Positions 55,601-64,000 of a stretch of DNA of 64,000 nt are shown here, piece by piece (position 1 is the first letter of the stretch; each line of letters begins with the position of its first letter). The stretch spans positions 11,982,434 through 12,046,433 of the forward strand of contig NC_068934.1 in assembly GCF_023091745.1 (NCBI RefSeq). Direction: 5' to 3'. The translations under genes were made by a program, and so were the position numbers. Source of the DNA: Budorcas taxicolor. Its lineage: Eukaryota; Chordata; Mammalia; Artiodactyla; Bovidae. Below the pieces are notes generated by a model. That model worked only from the letters and a program-made list of their open reading frames with translations, did no database searches and was not told the origin of the DNA.

Positions 55601-56448
55601 GAATTGCTTTGTCCTAAAAAGCCAACACTTTGATATTCGTGTTTCAGCATTTGTTTTAATATGTGATATGGGGATGTCTAAAATTCATTCATCTTAACGT
55701 TTTAGAATGCTGTTAGTTTTAATGAAATTACAATATAGACACGAACAAAAAATTCAAAGGAATCACTACTTAGGATTCCAGTTAAGAACATTAAAACATG
55801 GAATAGTTCACGTCTTATTCATGAAAAACCTCTTTTCAGGAAATAAAAATAGATCTCAAATCAAATTATATTATCACCCAGACAGGTGGTTACTATAGCA
55901 CTGAAGGGAAAAAAAGGAAAAGCAGTGAAATTAGCTAAAGACTGTTGGGGAGAGAAAAACATATATAAAGTATTCAAAGTTTATGAAATTAGAATTTTAA
56001 ATACCAAGTTTGAATTTGAATAGGTTATGCTCTTGTCTTAACTTCCATCTGAGGCCAGAAAGGCTAGATGTTCAGAATAGGACAGGACAATATGTGGCAT
56101 CAATTTGATTTTCCAGCCACCATGGAAACCTACCAGCTGACACTCCATAACCATAAGGTTCAGAAAAATCAAGTATCTGAACAAAAACATATTTCAAAAC
56201 TGGGAAATTCCATGTACTTTACTGACCCTCCACATCTAGAAAGCTGCCAATTCTCTCACTTCTGCAGGAGGAGAGATGATGCTGGGTGATGGTCAGAGCC
56301 AGATCTGAGTTAACCGGAACCATCTCCATGCAACTGTATAGGCTGCAAACCATCAGTGGCATAAAACATTACCAGGGTACTTAAACCTCATAGGAGATAT
56401 TGTTAGCCAAGAAAAAAATTGTATTTGGCAGTATTTTTCAGGAAGAAT
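55601..56448. other. Unassigned intron sequence
   Basis: Contains a 73-codon open frame at 56068-56289 with no recognisable family, splice signals or homologue known to me. Confidence 0.45.
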
Positions 56449-56647
56449 GTTGTTTGTTGTTTAGTTGCCCAGTCATGTCTGACTCTCTTGTGACTCCATG
56501 GATTGGGATTTTCCAGGCAAGAATACTGGAGTAGGTTGCCATTTTCTTTCTCCAGGGAATCTTCCTGACCCAGGGATCAAACCAGTCTCCTGCCTGCATC
56601 TCCTGCATTGCAGGAGGATTCTTTACTGCTGAGCTACCAGGGAAGCC
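56449..56647 (-). mobile_element. Bov-tA SINE (cluster, first)
   Basis: GTTTAGTTGCCCAGTCATGT, GAATACTGGAGTAGGTTGCC, TACTGCTGAGCTACCAGGGA. Confidence 0.92.
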
Positions 56648-56654
56648 AAAATTG

Positions 56655-56862
56655 AATGTGTGTTCAGTCTCATTCAACTCTTTGCAACCTTTATGGAATG
56701 TAGACTGCCAGGCTCTGTCCATGGAATTTTCCAGACAAGAATACTAGAGTGGGTTGCCATGCCCTCCTCCATGGGATCTTCCAGACCCAAAGATTGAACC
56801 CATGTCTCTTGAATCTCCTGTGTTGGCAGACAGATTCTTTGCCACTGCACAACTTGGGAAGC
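56655..56862 (-). mobile_element. Bov-tA SINE (cluster, second)
   Basis: CAGTCTCATTCAACTCTTTG, ATACTAGAGTGGGTTGCCAT, GCCACTGCACAACTTGGGAA. Separate insertion: its body differs from the neighbour. Confidence 0.9.
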
Positions 56863-56884
56863 CCCCTATAAAAAAATAATAATA

Positions 56885-57158
56885 ATTTTATTTATTTTTG
56901 GCTGTCTGGGTCTTTGTCACTGCATGGGCTTTCCTCCAGCTGTGAGCTGGGTCTCTTCTATAGTTGCGTTGTGCTGGCTTCAATAGTTGCAGCTAGGTAG
57001 TTGTGGTTCCCGGACTCTAGAGTCACAAGACTCAGTACTTGTGGTACAGGGGCTTAGTTGCTTCTCAGCATGTTGGGATCTTCCTGGACCAGAAATCGAA
57101 CCAGAGTCTCCTTCATTGGCAGGCTGATTCTTTACCACTGAGCCACCAGGGAAGCCCC
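56885..57158 (-). mobile_element. CHR-type tRNA-derived SINE (cluster, third)
   Basis: ATTTTTGGCTGTCTGGGTCT, GGCTTAGTTGCTTCTCAGCA, GGGATCTTCCTGGACCAGAA and TTTACCACTGAGCCACCAGG: a longer reversed CHR-type SINE. Confidence 0.86.
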
Positions 57159-57481
57159 AAAGCCCGTTTTTGGTTTGTTTGTTTGTTTTTAAATTAAATG
57201 GCATATATTGTTAAACTAATTGGAAGTAGAGTGAGAGCATCAAGGCAAGTTGAGACAATAGATTGTCTGTAAATCCCCCAGAAGATGATGGGAGGCCCTT
57301 CAGGACAGTTTTTCTTGGTTTTTCAGAGTAAGAATACACAATATTATGGCTCAGAGGGAATTACTTTTCATACCTTTTGGCTCTTTACCACTCAGTGAGC
57401 AACTGTTCCTCTAAGCAACTGTGAACGAGAAGTATTTAAAGACTATTGAATTGGTATACTCCTCTGGAAAGGTATTTGTGC
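57159..57481. other. Unassigned sequence
   Basis: A (GTTT)n is at about 57172-57189; otherwise nothing recognised. Confidence 0.45.
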
Positions 57482-57962
57482 TGCTTGTGCTCAGTTGTTC
57501 AGTCGTGTCCAGCTCTTTGTGACCCTGTAGACTGTAGCTTGTCCATGGAATTTTCCAGGCAAGAATACTGGAGAGGGTTGCCATTCCCTTCTCTAGGGGA
57601 TCTTCCTGACCCAGGGATCAAACCTGCTTCTCTCACATCTCCTGCATTGACAGGTGGATTCTTTACCACTAGCTCTACCTGCTGCTGCTAAGTCACTTCA
57701 GTCGTGTCCAACTCTGTGCGACCCCATAGACAGCAGCCCACCAGGCTCCCCCGTCCCTGGGATTCTCCAGGCAAGAACACTGGAGTGGGTTGCCATTTCC
57801 TTCTCCAATGCGTGAAAGTGAAGTCGCTCAGTCGTGTCCGACCCTCAGTGACCCCATGAACTGCAGCCCACCAGGCTCCTCCGTCCATGGGATTTTCCAG
57901 GCAAGAGTACTGGAGTGCAGTGCCCTTGCCTTCTGCAAGCTCTACCTGGGAAGCTACTAAAT
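57482..57962 (-). mobile_element. Bov-tA SINE split by a BOV-A2
   Basis: Reversed Bov-tA in two parts, 57482-57680 and 57948-57962 (GGGAAGC resumes the head). Confidence 0.9.
57681..57937 (-). mobile_element. BOV-A2 dimeric SINE inside Bov-tA
   Basis: (GCT)n tail, two Bov-A units with a short GTGAAAGTGAAG linker. A perfect 10-bp duplication AGCTCTACCT (57671-57680, 57938-57947) flanks it. Confidence 0.96.
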
Positions 57963-60389
57963 GTGCACAAATATCACAGTCCATTTTTATAACACTTATG
58001 TTTAAAATGGAAGTATTCTTAGTTCTTTTTATTTCATTCTTTCCCCTGAGGTCTTTGCCAAGGATTAGCGTAGGATTTCTTTTCTTAGGGGCCCTTAGGC
58101 AGCGAAGATCGTCCTCTCTTAGTGATGAAGCAGTAAACTCTAGAACCTCTTAAATATCTTTCCTGTCATTCTGTGTTTTAAATGCTCCTCAAGTAAAGCT
58201 TGAAATATTGTCTCACCTATGCTAAAATCCTTTCACTCCTTTATAATTTCATGAGATCCAGTTCTAGTCATGGAATATTTTCCTTTAAAAGGAAGGTTAC
58301 ATCCCCACCTGGATGTCATCTTCCCTTCCTTTAAAGAGATCCTGGATACTATTGAATTAGGCAAATGGCATTGCTTTCTTGGGTTGAAAACTAAAGACTC
58401 ATGGAGTAAATGTAAAGCCATCAATAGTTCATGTAGCTGTCTGGGGAACTTTTGAATACAAACTTGAATATGTATATATAATACTTCTAGGATTTATAAT
58501 TCAGCATATATGATCATACAAATGTTAAGGAAGGATTTTGGTAGACCCTAACTATGCAATGTATGTCACTAAAATATTCTTATCTGTTAAGCACTTCCTT
58601 ACAGAATTTTCTCCTCTGATATTTATTATCATAGGCTTGTTGTTTTCTTCTCTTTGAAGTTTTCTTTTTTTCTTTTTCCCCACCGCAATTCGCAACACTT
58701 TAATAGTGTGAAGGGCTCCACTCTAGAGAGCACTGAAGCGAAGAAAAGCTTCATGGAGCCATACTGTGAGAATTAAAACACATTGCATTAACTCAGCCTT
58801 CCCTTTCTGACTTCCTCTGTCAACTAAAAACAGTTTTGAAAAACAAAAAAGACAAAAAGAAAGAATTAATATGGGAACACACAGGGAGTTTGAGTTTTGA
58901 TTTTTACATGTGAAAAACAAAATTTAAAAAACTGTAAAGTTGCTAAAGCTTAGTTCTAACATCTTCAAGTTCTCTCCCCTGAGTCATTAAGTTGCTGAAG
59001 CCCAGAAAATCAAATTTGGTTTAGGACTGTTTGATAATGTAGTAACACAATAAAATGTGATTCACCAATTAGCTCATATAATTAGAAAATCAAAAACATG
59101 CTCTAAGTGTCTGGTGGACACATATAAGTAAAGTCTATTGTTCTTTATATTTGCTGATTATAGTTATGATTATACCTTCAGTTAATGATACCATAGTCAA
59201 ATTCCTTATGGAAGAGAACCCATAAATGCCTGTGTTTATAAATCAGGTAAATAATTTACTTAGTTCAGTCATTCATCCATTCACTTTTTTCCCCTTCATT
59301 ATTTCTTTTTTGTCAGGCTCCATTAGTTAATGCGGCTGCCTGGTTCTTGCCTCCATAAAGCTCTTAATATGCAAGATCTATGTTTAAATTCTTGTAAAGA
59401 AGGGACAGTAAAGTAAAATTAGAATTTTATAAAAGTCATGGACTTTTACTTGAAAATAAGTTTTTTCTCACTGATTTCTAAATGTTAATAATGTTGCTGA
59501 GACATAGTCTAACAACAACAACAACAAAAATAGCCAATTCAAGAATTTCCTTGCTCAGAAATTTTGCCTGGCTGAGAAGGATCTGTGACAGATGAAAAGT
59601 GAGAATTTAATATTTGTTAGATTATTTTAAAGTAGCTCTTCATATGTTCTGTATTCATGTCACTTGAAATCTAAGTCATATGTTCTATGTTGCCTGACTA
59701 TATTTAAAATGTGTTTCTCTCTCTAAGTTCAAATCAATTTAAGGGTCGGTTGGATGGTTAAAATGGTTTCTCACCAGGAATTTCAAGCATGTCCTGGTTT
59801 GTTCTTTTCTCATTGCTATCGAAGCCATGGTTACATGGGTCAGGGCTTCTCAACAAATATAGCAGGAGGATAATGGGGATAAATTACCTGAGCTTGAACC
59901 AATAAAGAGAAGGCATTCTTTATCTAACACGGTCATTCTTAATGTTGTTTTACAGCCAAAAATGTAATATGGTCGTGTTGCCCTTACCACTGATTCTTAA
60001 GGTCATATTTTAGAGTCTATCCATAGAAAAATTGAAAGATATTAGGAAAAAATTGCCCTTGTAATTGTAACAATGCCCCAGATGGCTTTCTCTTTTAAAC
60101 TCACAGTACATATTTTGTACTGTTTTCTCTCCCCCAAACATCAAGAAATTCTAAAGGATACAATCAGGGGTTTTTTGTTGTTCTGTTTTGTTTGTAGAGT
60201 TTCAGTCATATTTCAGAATACCTTGGACTATATTTCATTTGGAAGAGAACATTTGGTTACAAACATCAATAGAGTGTGGTTTATTCATAGCCAGGATGCA
60301 ATTTGACCCCCTAATGTTATTTAAAATGCAGCTCTCTCCTCCTCAAAATGTATTTAATAGTTTTCTTTATTTTTTTCCCCTATTTACAG
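57963..60389. other. DLG2: Repeat-poor intron flank upstream of the DLG2 exon
   Basis: About 2.4 kb in which I recognised no ruminant SINE, BovB or L1, unlike the rest of the window. A short (ACA)n lies at 59511-59526. No exon-like segment other than the one at its end. Confidence 0.6.
60350..60389 (+). promoter_or_regulatory. DLG2: Splice acceptor and polypyrimidine tract of the DLG2 exon
   Basis: A T/C-rich tract at about 60359-60385 leads to ACAG at 60386-60389. A plausible branch-point adenosine lies in the TTTAATA motif near 60356, about 33 bases from the AG; that choice is a guess. The tract and the AG are directly visible. Confidence 0.85.
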
Positions 60390-60440
60390 GTCAATGGGAC
60401 AGAAATTGAATATGAGTTTGAAGAAATTACATTGGAGAGG
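60390..60440 (+). CDS. DLG2: DLG2 internal coding exon, start of PDZ1 (51 bp)
   Basis: The exon is flanked by a pyrimidine-rich acceptor ending in ACAG (AG at 60388-60389) and a GTAAGA donor at 60441. It is 51 bases, exactly 17 codons, phase 0 at both ends, and reads VNGTEIEYEFEEITLER. In the DLG MAGUK family this motif is the linker plus first beta strand of PDZ1, directly before the GNSGLGF loop encoded by the next exon. Ile and Phe in the EIEYEFEE stretch match DLG2; DLG1 has a DADYEYEE form and DLG4 an EMEYEE form. DLG2 (PSD-93/chapsyn-110) is a membrane-associated scaffold that clusters NMDA receptors and potassium channels at synapses. Because the length is divisible by three, skipping would keep frame but remove the start of PDZ1. 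No start codon belongs here: this is an internal exon. The frame also stays open from 60348 to 60689, through both splice sites, which is incidental. Confidence 0.93.
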
Positions 60441-60446
60441 GTAAGA
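60441..60446 (+). promoter_or_regulatory. DLG2: Splice donor of the DLG2 exon
   Basis: AGG|GTAAGA fits the U2-type 5' splice-site consensus and directly follows the Arg codon of the LER end of the exon. Confidence 0.88.
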
Positions 60447-60693
60447 AAAAATCCAATAATCCAAAACCCTAATCTTGCATTCCACATTCTGCTTTCTAAT
60501 GGATTGTCTTGGGGAAATGTGCAAATGTGTATTATACACACGCTCACAATGAAAATATTAATGAAGTGTTTGCAGTGGAAGGCATGGAGACAAGCCGACC
60601 AACCCACCAGAACTTTCATTATGTGTACTGCATGGCCAGGGTTTGGAAAAATGAATAGGGAAAGCCAAATAGTCAGTGAGCTTGTGTGATGTG
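60447..60693. other. DLG2: Unassigned start of the downstream intron
   Basis: The exon frame stays open into this region up to 60689, but the sequence shows no family features and is read as intron. Confidence 0.55.
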
Positions 60694-60836
60694 AAAGTGA
60701 AAATGTTAGTTGCTTAGTCGTGTTCGATTCTTTGTGACCCCATGGACTCCTCTGTCCATGGGATTTCCCAGGCAAGAATACTAGAGCGGGTTCCCATTCC
60801 CTTCTCCAGGGGATCTTCCTGACCCAGGGATCAATA
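60694..60836 (-). mobile_element. Bov-A/Bov-tA fragment
   Basis: Reversed Bov-A body (TTAGTTGCTTAGTCGTGTTC, GGCAAGAATACTAGAGCGGG, CTTCCTGACCCAGGGATCAA) ending in the middle of the tRNA-like head; a short internal deletion follows CATGGACT. Confidence 0.88.
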
Positions 60837-60965
60837 CTTTTTTTTTCTTATTGTTTTCATTATTAATCTTTTGCTATACATTTTAAGATATGTTATACTG
60901 TATTTTCTGGACATGGAACAATAGACTGGTTCCAAATAGGAAAAGGAGTACATCAGGGCTTTATA

Positions 60966-61229
60966 TTGTCACCCTGCTTATGTAACTTCTATGCAGAGTA
61001 CATCATGAGAAATGCTGGGCTGCAAGAAGCACAAGCTGGAATCAAGATTGCTGGGAGAAATATCAATAACCTCACATATGCAGATGACACCACCCTTATG
61101 GCAGAAAGTGAAGAGGAACTAAAAAGCCTCTTGATGAAAGTGAAAGAGGAGAGTGAAAAAGTTGGCTTAAAGCTCAACATTCAGAAACAAAGATCATGGC
61201 ATCTGGTCCCATCACTTCATGGGAAATAG
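60966..61229 (+). pseudogene. BovB pol fragment with YADD
   Basis: 87 codons with NNLTYADDTTLMAES (YADD at residues 38-41). The frame is lost at about 61185-61190, where CAGAAACAAAG has three A residues against four in the copy at 3466, a single-base loss. Confidence 0.85.
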
Positions 61230-61846
61230 ATGGAGAAACAGTGGAAACAGTATCAGATTTTATTTTTGGAACTTCCAAAATCACTGCAGATGGTGACTGC
61301 AACCATGAAATTAAAAGACGCTTACTCCTTGGAAGAAAAGTTATGACCAACCTAGATAGCATATTCAAAAGCAGAGACATTACTTTGCCAACAAAAGTCC
61401 GTCTAGTCAAGGCTATGGTTTTTCCAGTGGTCATGTATGGATGTGAGAGTTGGACTGTGAAGAAAGCTGAGTGCCGAAGAATTGATGCTTTTGAACTGTG
61501 GTGTTGGAGAAGACTCTTGAGAGTCCCTTGGACTGCAAGGAGATCCAACCAGTCCATTCTAAAGGAGATCAGCCCTGGGATTTCTTTGGAAGGAATGATG
61601 CTAAAGCTGAAACTCCAGTACTTTGGCCACCTCATGCAAAGAGTTGACTCATTGGAAAAGACTCTGATGCTGGGAGGGATTGGGGGCAGGAGGAGAAGGA
61701 GACGACAGAGGATGAGATGGCTGGATGGCATCATTGACTTGATGGACATGAATCTGAGTGAACTCTGGGAGTTGGTGACGGACAGGGAGGCCTGGCGTGC
61801 TGCAATTCGTGGGGTCACAAAGAGTCGGACACGACTGAGTGACTGA
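61196..61846 (+). pseudogene. BovB pol C-terminal fragment, long and open
   Basis: 216 codons from [20 protein letters not shown] through [12 protein letters not shown], the [13 protein letters not shown] region and a basic [15 protein letters not shown] stretch to the normal KSRTRLSD end. It is the longest preserved pol C-terminus in the window; only the upstream one-base loss separates it from the YADD part. Confidence 0.87.
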
Positions 61847-61868
61847 ACTGAACTGATACTGTATTTTC

Positions 61869-62337
61869 ATTTATGTGATATTAATGTGATCTTCTTAACT
61901 ACCATTACCATGCTTTTCCTTTTTTTTAGTTTAAAATAATATGTGATGGATTTTAAAACCTTGCTCATAGAGAAAAACACAGCAACCCTGCAGAGTTTTG
62001 AAAACATGTTGTTCAGGCCTTGGCAAAGATTTGAAAAATTAGGGAGATTTTGTGTACCGTAAGCCTAAATTATAAAGGTGTTTTAGAGAAGAATAAGAAA
62101 AAAGGTCAAAGACTGCCCAAAAAAGGCCAAAGAACGCCTAGAAAAAGGTGACTGAAAGGTATTAACAGGATATTCATCAAAAAAGAAAAGGCCAATAGCA
62201 TCCAGAACCTTGCTCAGCCTTACTATTAAACAAACAATGGTATTAAACAGTTTTTCTCAACCCAGTTGGCAAAACATTTAAAAGGAAGATTAATATCTGC
62301 TGCCACTGAGTGGGCCTGGAAATTGGAGCAGCCATTT
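61869..62337. other. Unassigned intron sequence
   Basis: Purine-rich patch near 62095-62160 with loose AAAAGGTC repeats; nothing else recognised. Confidence 0.45.
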
Positions 62338-63045
62338 ATTGTTGCTGTTGCTCCGTCACTCCGTCATGTCTGATTCTGTGCCGCCTCGTGGATTGCAGCA
62401 CACCAGGCTTCTCTGTCCTTGACTGTTCCCAGGAATTTGATCAGACTTATGTCCATTAAGTTGATGATGCCATCCCACCATCTCATCCTCTGTCGCCCCC
62501 TTCTCCTGTTGCCCTCAGTCTTTCCCAGCATCATTTCCAATGAGTTGACTCTTTGCAACAGGTGGCCAAAGTATTGGAGCTTCAGCATCAGTCCTTCCGA
62601 TGAATATTCAGGACTGATTTCCTTTAGGATGGACTGGTTGGATCTGCTTGCAGTCCAAGGGACTCTTCTCCAGCACCACAGTTCAAAAGCATAAGTTATT
62701 CAGTGTTCAGCCTTCTTTCTGGTCCAACTCTCATAGTCATACATGACTGCTGGAAAAAATCTTAGCTTTGACTAAACGAACCTTTGTTGGAAAAGTAATG
62801 TCTCTGCTTTTTAATATTCTGTCTAGGTTGTCATAGCTTTTCTTCCAAGAAACAAGTGTCTTTTAATTTCATGGCTACAGTAACCTCCACAGTGATTTTG
62901 GAGCCCAAGAAAATAAAGTCTGTCACTGTTTCCATTGTTTCCTCATCTATTTGCCATGAAGTTATGGGACTGGATGCCATGATCTTAATTATATGAATAT
63001 TGAGTTTTAAGCCAGATTTTTCACTCTCCTCTTTCACCTTCATCT
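62338..63045 (-). mobile_element. BovB LINE, antisense (older)
   Basis: 708 bases from the 3' part (GTTGCTCCGTCACTCCGTCA) to CTCTCCTCTTTCACCTTCAT in the reverse transcriptase. Minus-strand pol frames are broken by several small deletions. Confidence 0.92.
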
Positions 63046-63196
63046 GTATATGCATAATATACATTCATAATAAGGATACATACCAAAATGTTAAAAATTA
63101 TTAACTCTTGTTAAGGATTTTGAGGTAATTGTTAGTTACTTCTTTTTGTCTATATTTATTTTCTACACTTTCCATAATAAACACACAATGTGTGAG

Positions 63197-63326
63197 TTTT
63201 CAGGTGCTCAGTCATGCCCAACTCTTTGTTACCCCTTCAGACTGTAGCCCATCATGCTCCTCTGTCCATGGGATTTTTCAGGCAAGAATACTGGAGTGGA
63301 TTGCAATTTTCTCCTCCAGGGAAACA
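63197..63326 (-). mobile_element. Bov-A SINE fragment
   Basis: AGGTGCTCAGTCATGCCCAA, CATGCTCCTCTGTCCATGGG, GAATACTGGAGTGGATTGCA: reversed Bov-A body without the head. Confidence 0.87.
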
Positions 63327-64000
63327 TGCAATACATTTATATTAAGAAATAAAAATGTAAGTATTTTTTCTGTGCTCTCATCCAAGCATGAATTCAGACT
63401 CTAGATCAACATTTAAACTTATTTTTTTTCTTCTTCAGTTTACTAATTATTCAGTTTCATTAGTCAGGCAATTTCCTTACTTCCAGCCTAATTTTTATTA
63501 TGAATGGCTTTAAAAGGAAATTTACATTAAAAAGTAAATGTTTGACAGATGAGTTCTTTAAAACTTCCATTATGAACTTTGATAAATTGTTTTAAAGGCA
63601 TGCAAAATGAATAAAAGTGAGGTTTATGGAAAATCAACCCAAATGAGGAGAGAAAAGATATTTCTCCTAAATCACTAATCATCTGTCCAGAAATAGCCTT
63701 ATAAATTGTAGGATGCAGTGCAAAATCAAAGCGGGAGGCCTCTGTTTAAAAACCAGTAAGAATTAAAAGGTGACAGTGGCAGTGCCTTCTAAACATAGGA
63801 TCTCTTTCCACTACACAGATCTCACCCTTGTGAGGTCAACCTCTCTCTCCCCAAACCCTACACATAAATACGTCTTGACTGTAACAACATTTAGTTACCC
63901 TGGTTTTATAGGTCAGAAATAGACGCTAACAGTGAGGTGAGGTAGAACATTCTCTGTGAGTCAGACAATGGTGGGTTCTAGTGTGTGTTCGCACTCACTT
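63327..64000. other. Unassigned intron sequence to window end
   Basis: Nothing recognised; no further DLG2 exon seen. Confidence 0.5.

Larger units (their letters stand above)
60908..61855 (+). mobile_element. Recent sense BovB insertion 467 bp after the DLG2 exon
   Basis: 948 bases from the reverse transcriptase (just before GVHQGF-type sequence) to the 3' end GACTGAACTGAACTG. A perfect 13-bp duplication ATACTGTATTTTC (60895-60907, 61856-61868) flanks it. Inserted in the transcribed orientation of DLG2. Confidence 0.96.
1..64000 (+). other. DLG2: DLG2 host-gene interval (intron - exon - intron)
   Basis: The one recognised coding exon (60390-60440, + strand) identifies the transcription unit as DLG2, a MAGUK scaffold of the postsynaptic density. 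DLG2 is known to be very large in mammals with long introns, so the rest of the window is read as its introns. Neither the exon before (ending in the linker ahead of PDZ1) nor the exon after (the PDZ1 carboxylate-binding loop) was seen. That the gene spans the whole window is inference from this single exon. Confidence 0.85.

Noticed and set aside
56068..56289. 73-codon open frame with mixed composition
   Set aside because: No family recognised, no splice or promoter context, length within chance for this window.
1..60389. Search for the preceding DLG2 exons and alternative first exons
   Set aside because: No segment encoding the known linker before PDZ1 or an L27-type start with splice sites was seen. 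A by-eye search can miss short exons.
61174..61818. 214-codon minus-strand open frame over the recent BovB
   Set aside because: It is the antisense shadow of the well-preserved pol frame on the + strand.
60441..64000. Search for the next DLG2 exon (PDZ1 GLGF loop)
   Set aside because: No GNSGLGF-type coding segment found before the window ends.
1..64000. A previously undescribed gene system
   Set aside because: Every long open frame traces to BovB, L1 or SINE sequence; apart from one DLG2 exon the window looks like ordinary ruminant intron.

Overview
The window is nuclear DNA of a pecoran ruminant (cattle, sheep, goat, deer or a relative). The evidence is its repeat content: many BovB (RTE-clade) LINE copies, tRNA-headed Bov-tA SINEs, three BOV-A2 dimeric SINEs and ruminant-type L1 3' ends, on a background of old mammalian MIR, L2, MER20, MER5A, MaLR and L1M fragments. 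I cannot tell which species it is.

Only one protein-coding segment can be supported. It is a 51-base exon at 60390-60440 on the + strand, with a good acceptor and donor, encoding VNGTEIEYEFEEITLER. This matches the residues entering PDZ1 of DLG2 (PSD-93/chapsyn-110). DLG1 and DLG4 differ at these positions. The window is therefore read as intron - 51-bp exon - intron of DLG2, with about 60 kb of upstream intron and 3.6 kb of downstream intron. I recognised no other DLG2 exon, RNA gene, CRISPR array or bacterial-type system.

Layout. 1-2.9 kb: Bov-tA, MIR and unassigned sequence. 2.9-8.4 kb: an old antisense BovB broken by two sense BovB copies, a BOV-A2 and a Bov-tA with a GT/CA microsatellite. 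8.5-13 kb: L1, L2, MIR and a Bov-tA dimer. 13-28 kb: scattered BovB, Bov-tA, MER20, MaLR, CHR-type SINE and MER5A, with a diverged 200-bp duplication. 28-43 kb: mostly L1 with SINE and BovB interruptions, and an 86-bp near-identical duplication. 43-53 kb: a 2-kb BovB that lacks its 3' end, several other BovBs, and a BovB nested in a BovB. 53-60 kb: SINE clusters, then a repeat-poor 2.4 kb before the exon. 60.4 kb: the DLG2 exon. 60.9-63 kb: a recent sense BovB with a perfect target-site duplication, and an antisense BovB.

Several insertions keep clear target-site duplications, which order them in time: BovB at 16804, 51643 and 60908; BOV-A2 at 31247 and 57681; Bov-tA at 11048, 36470, 46115 and 48622; an L1 tail at 23319. 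Of 16 BovB insertions, 12 are antisense and 4 sense to DLG2. I did not find a previously undescribed biological system. The most notable items are structural: local duplications, inverted repeats at insertion junctions, and inverted BovB copies flanking the exon. Family names are assigned by recognition; exact subfamilies and ages need RepeatMasker.
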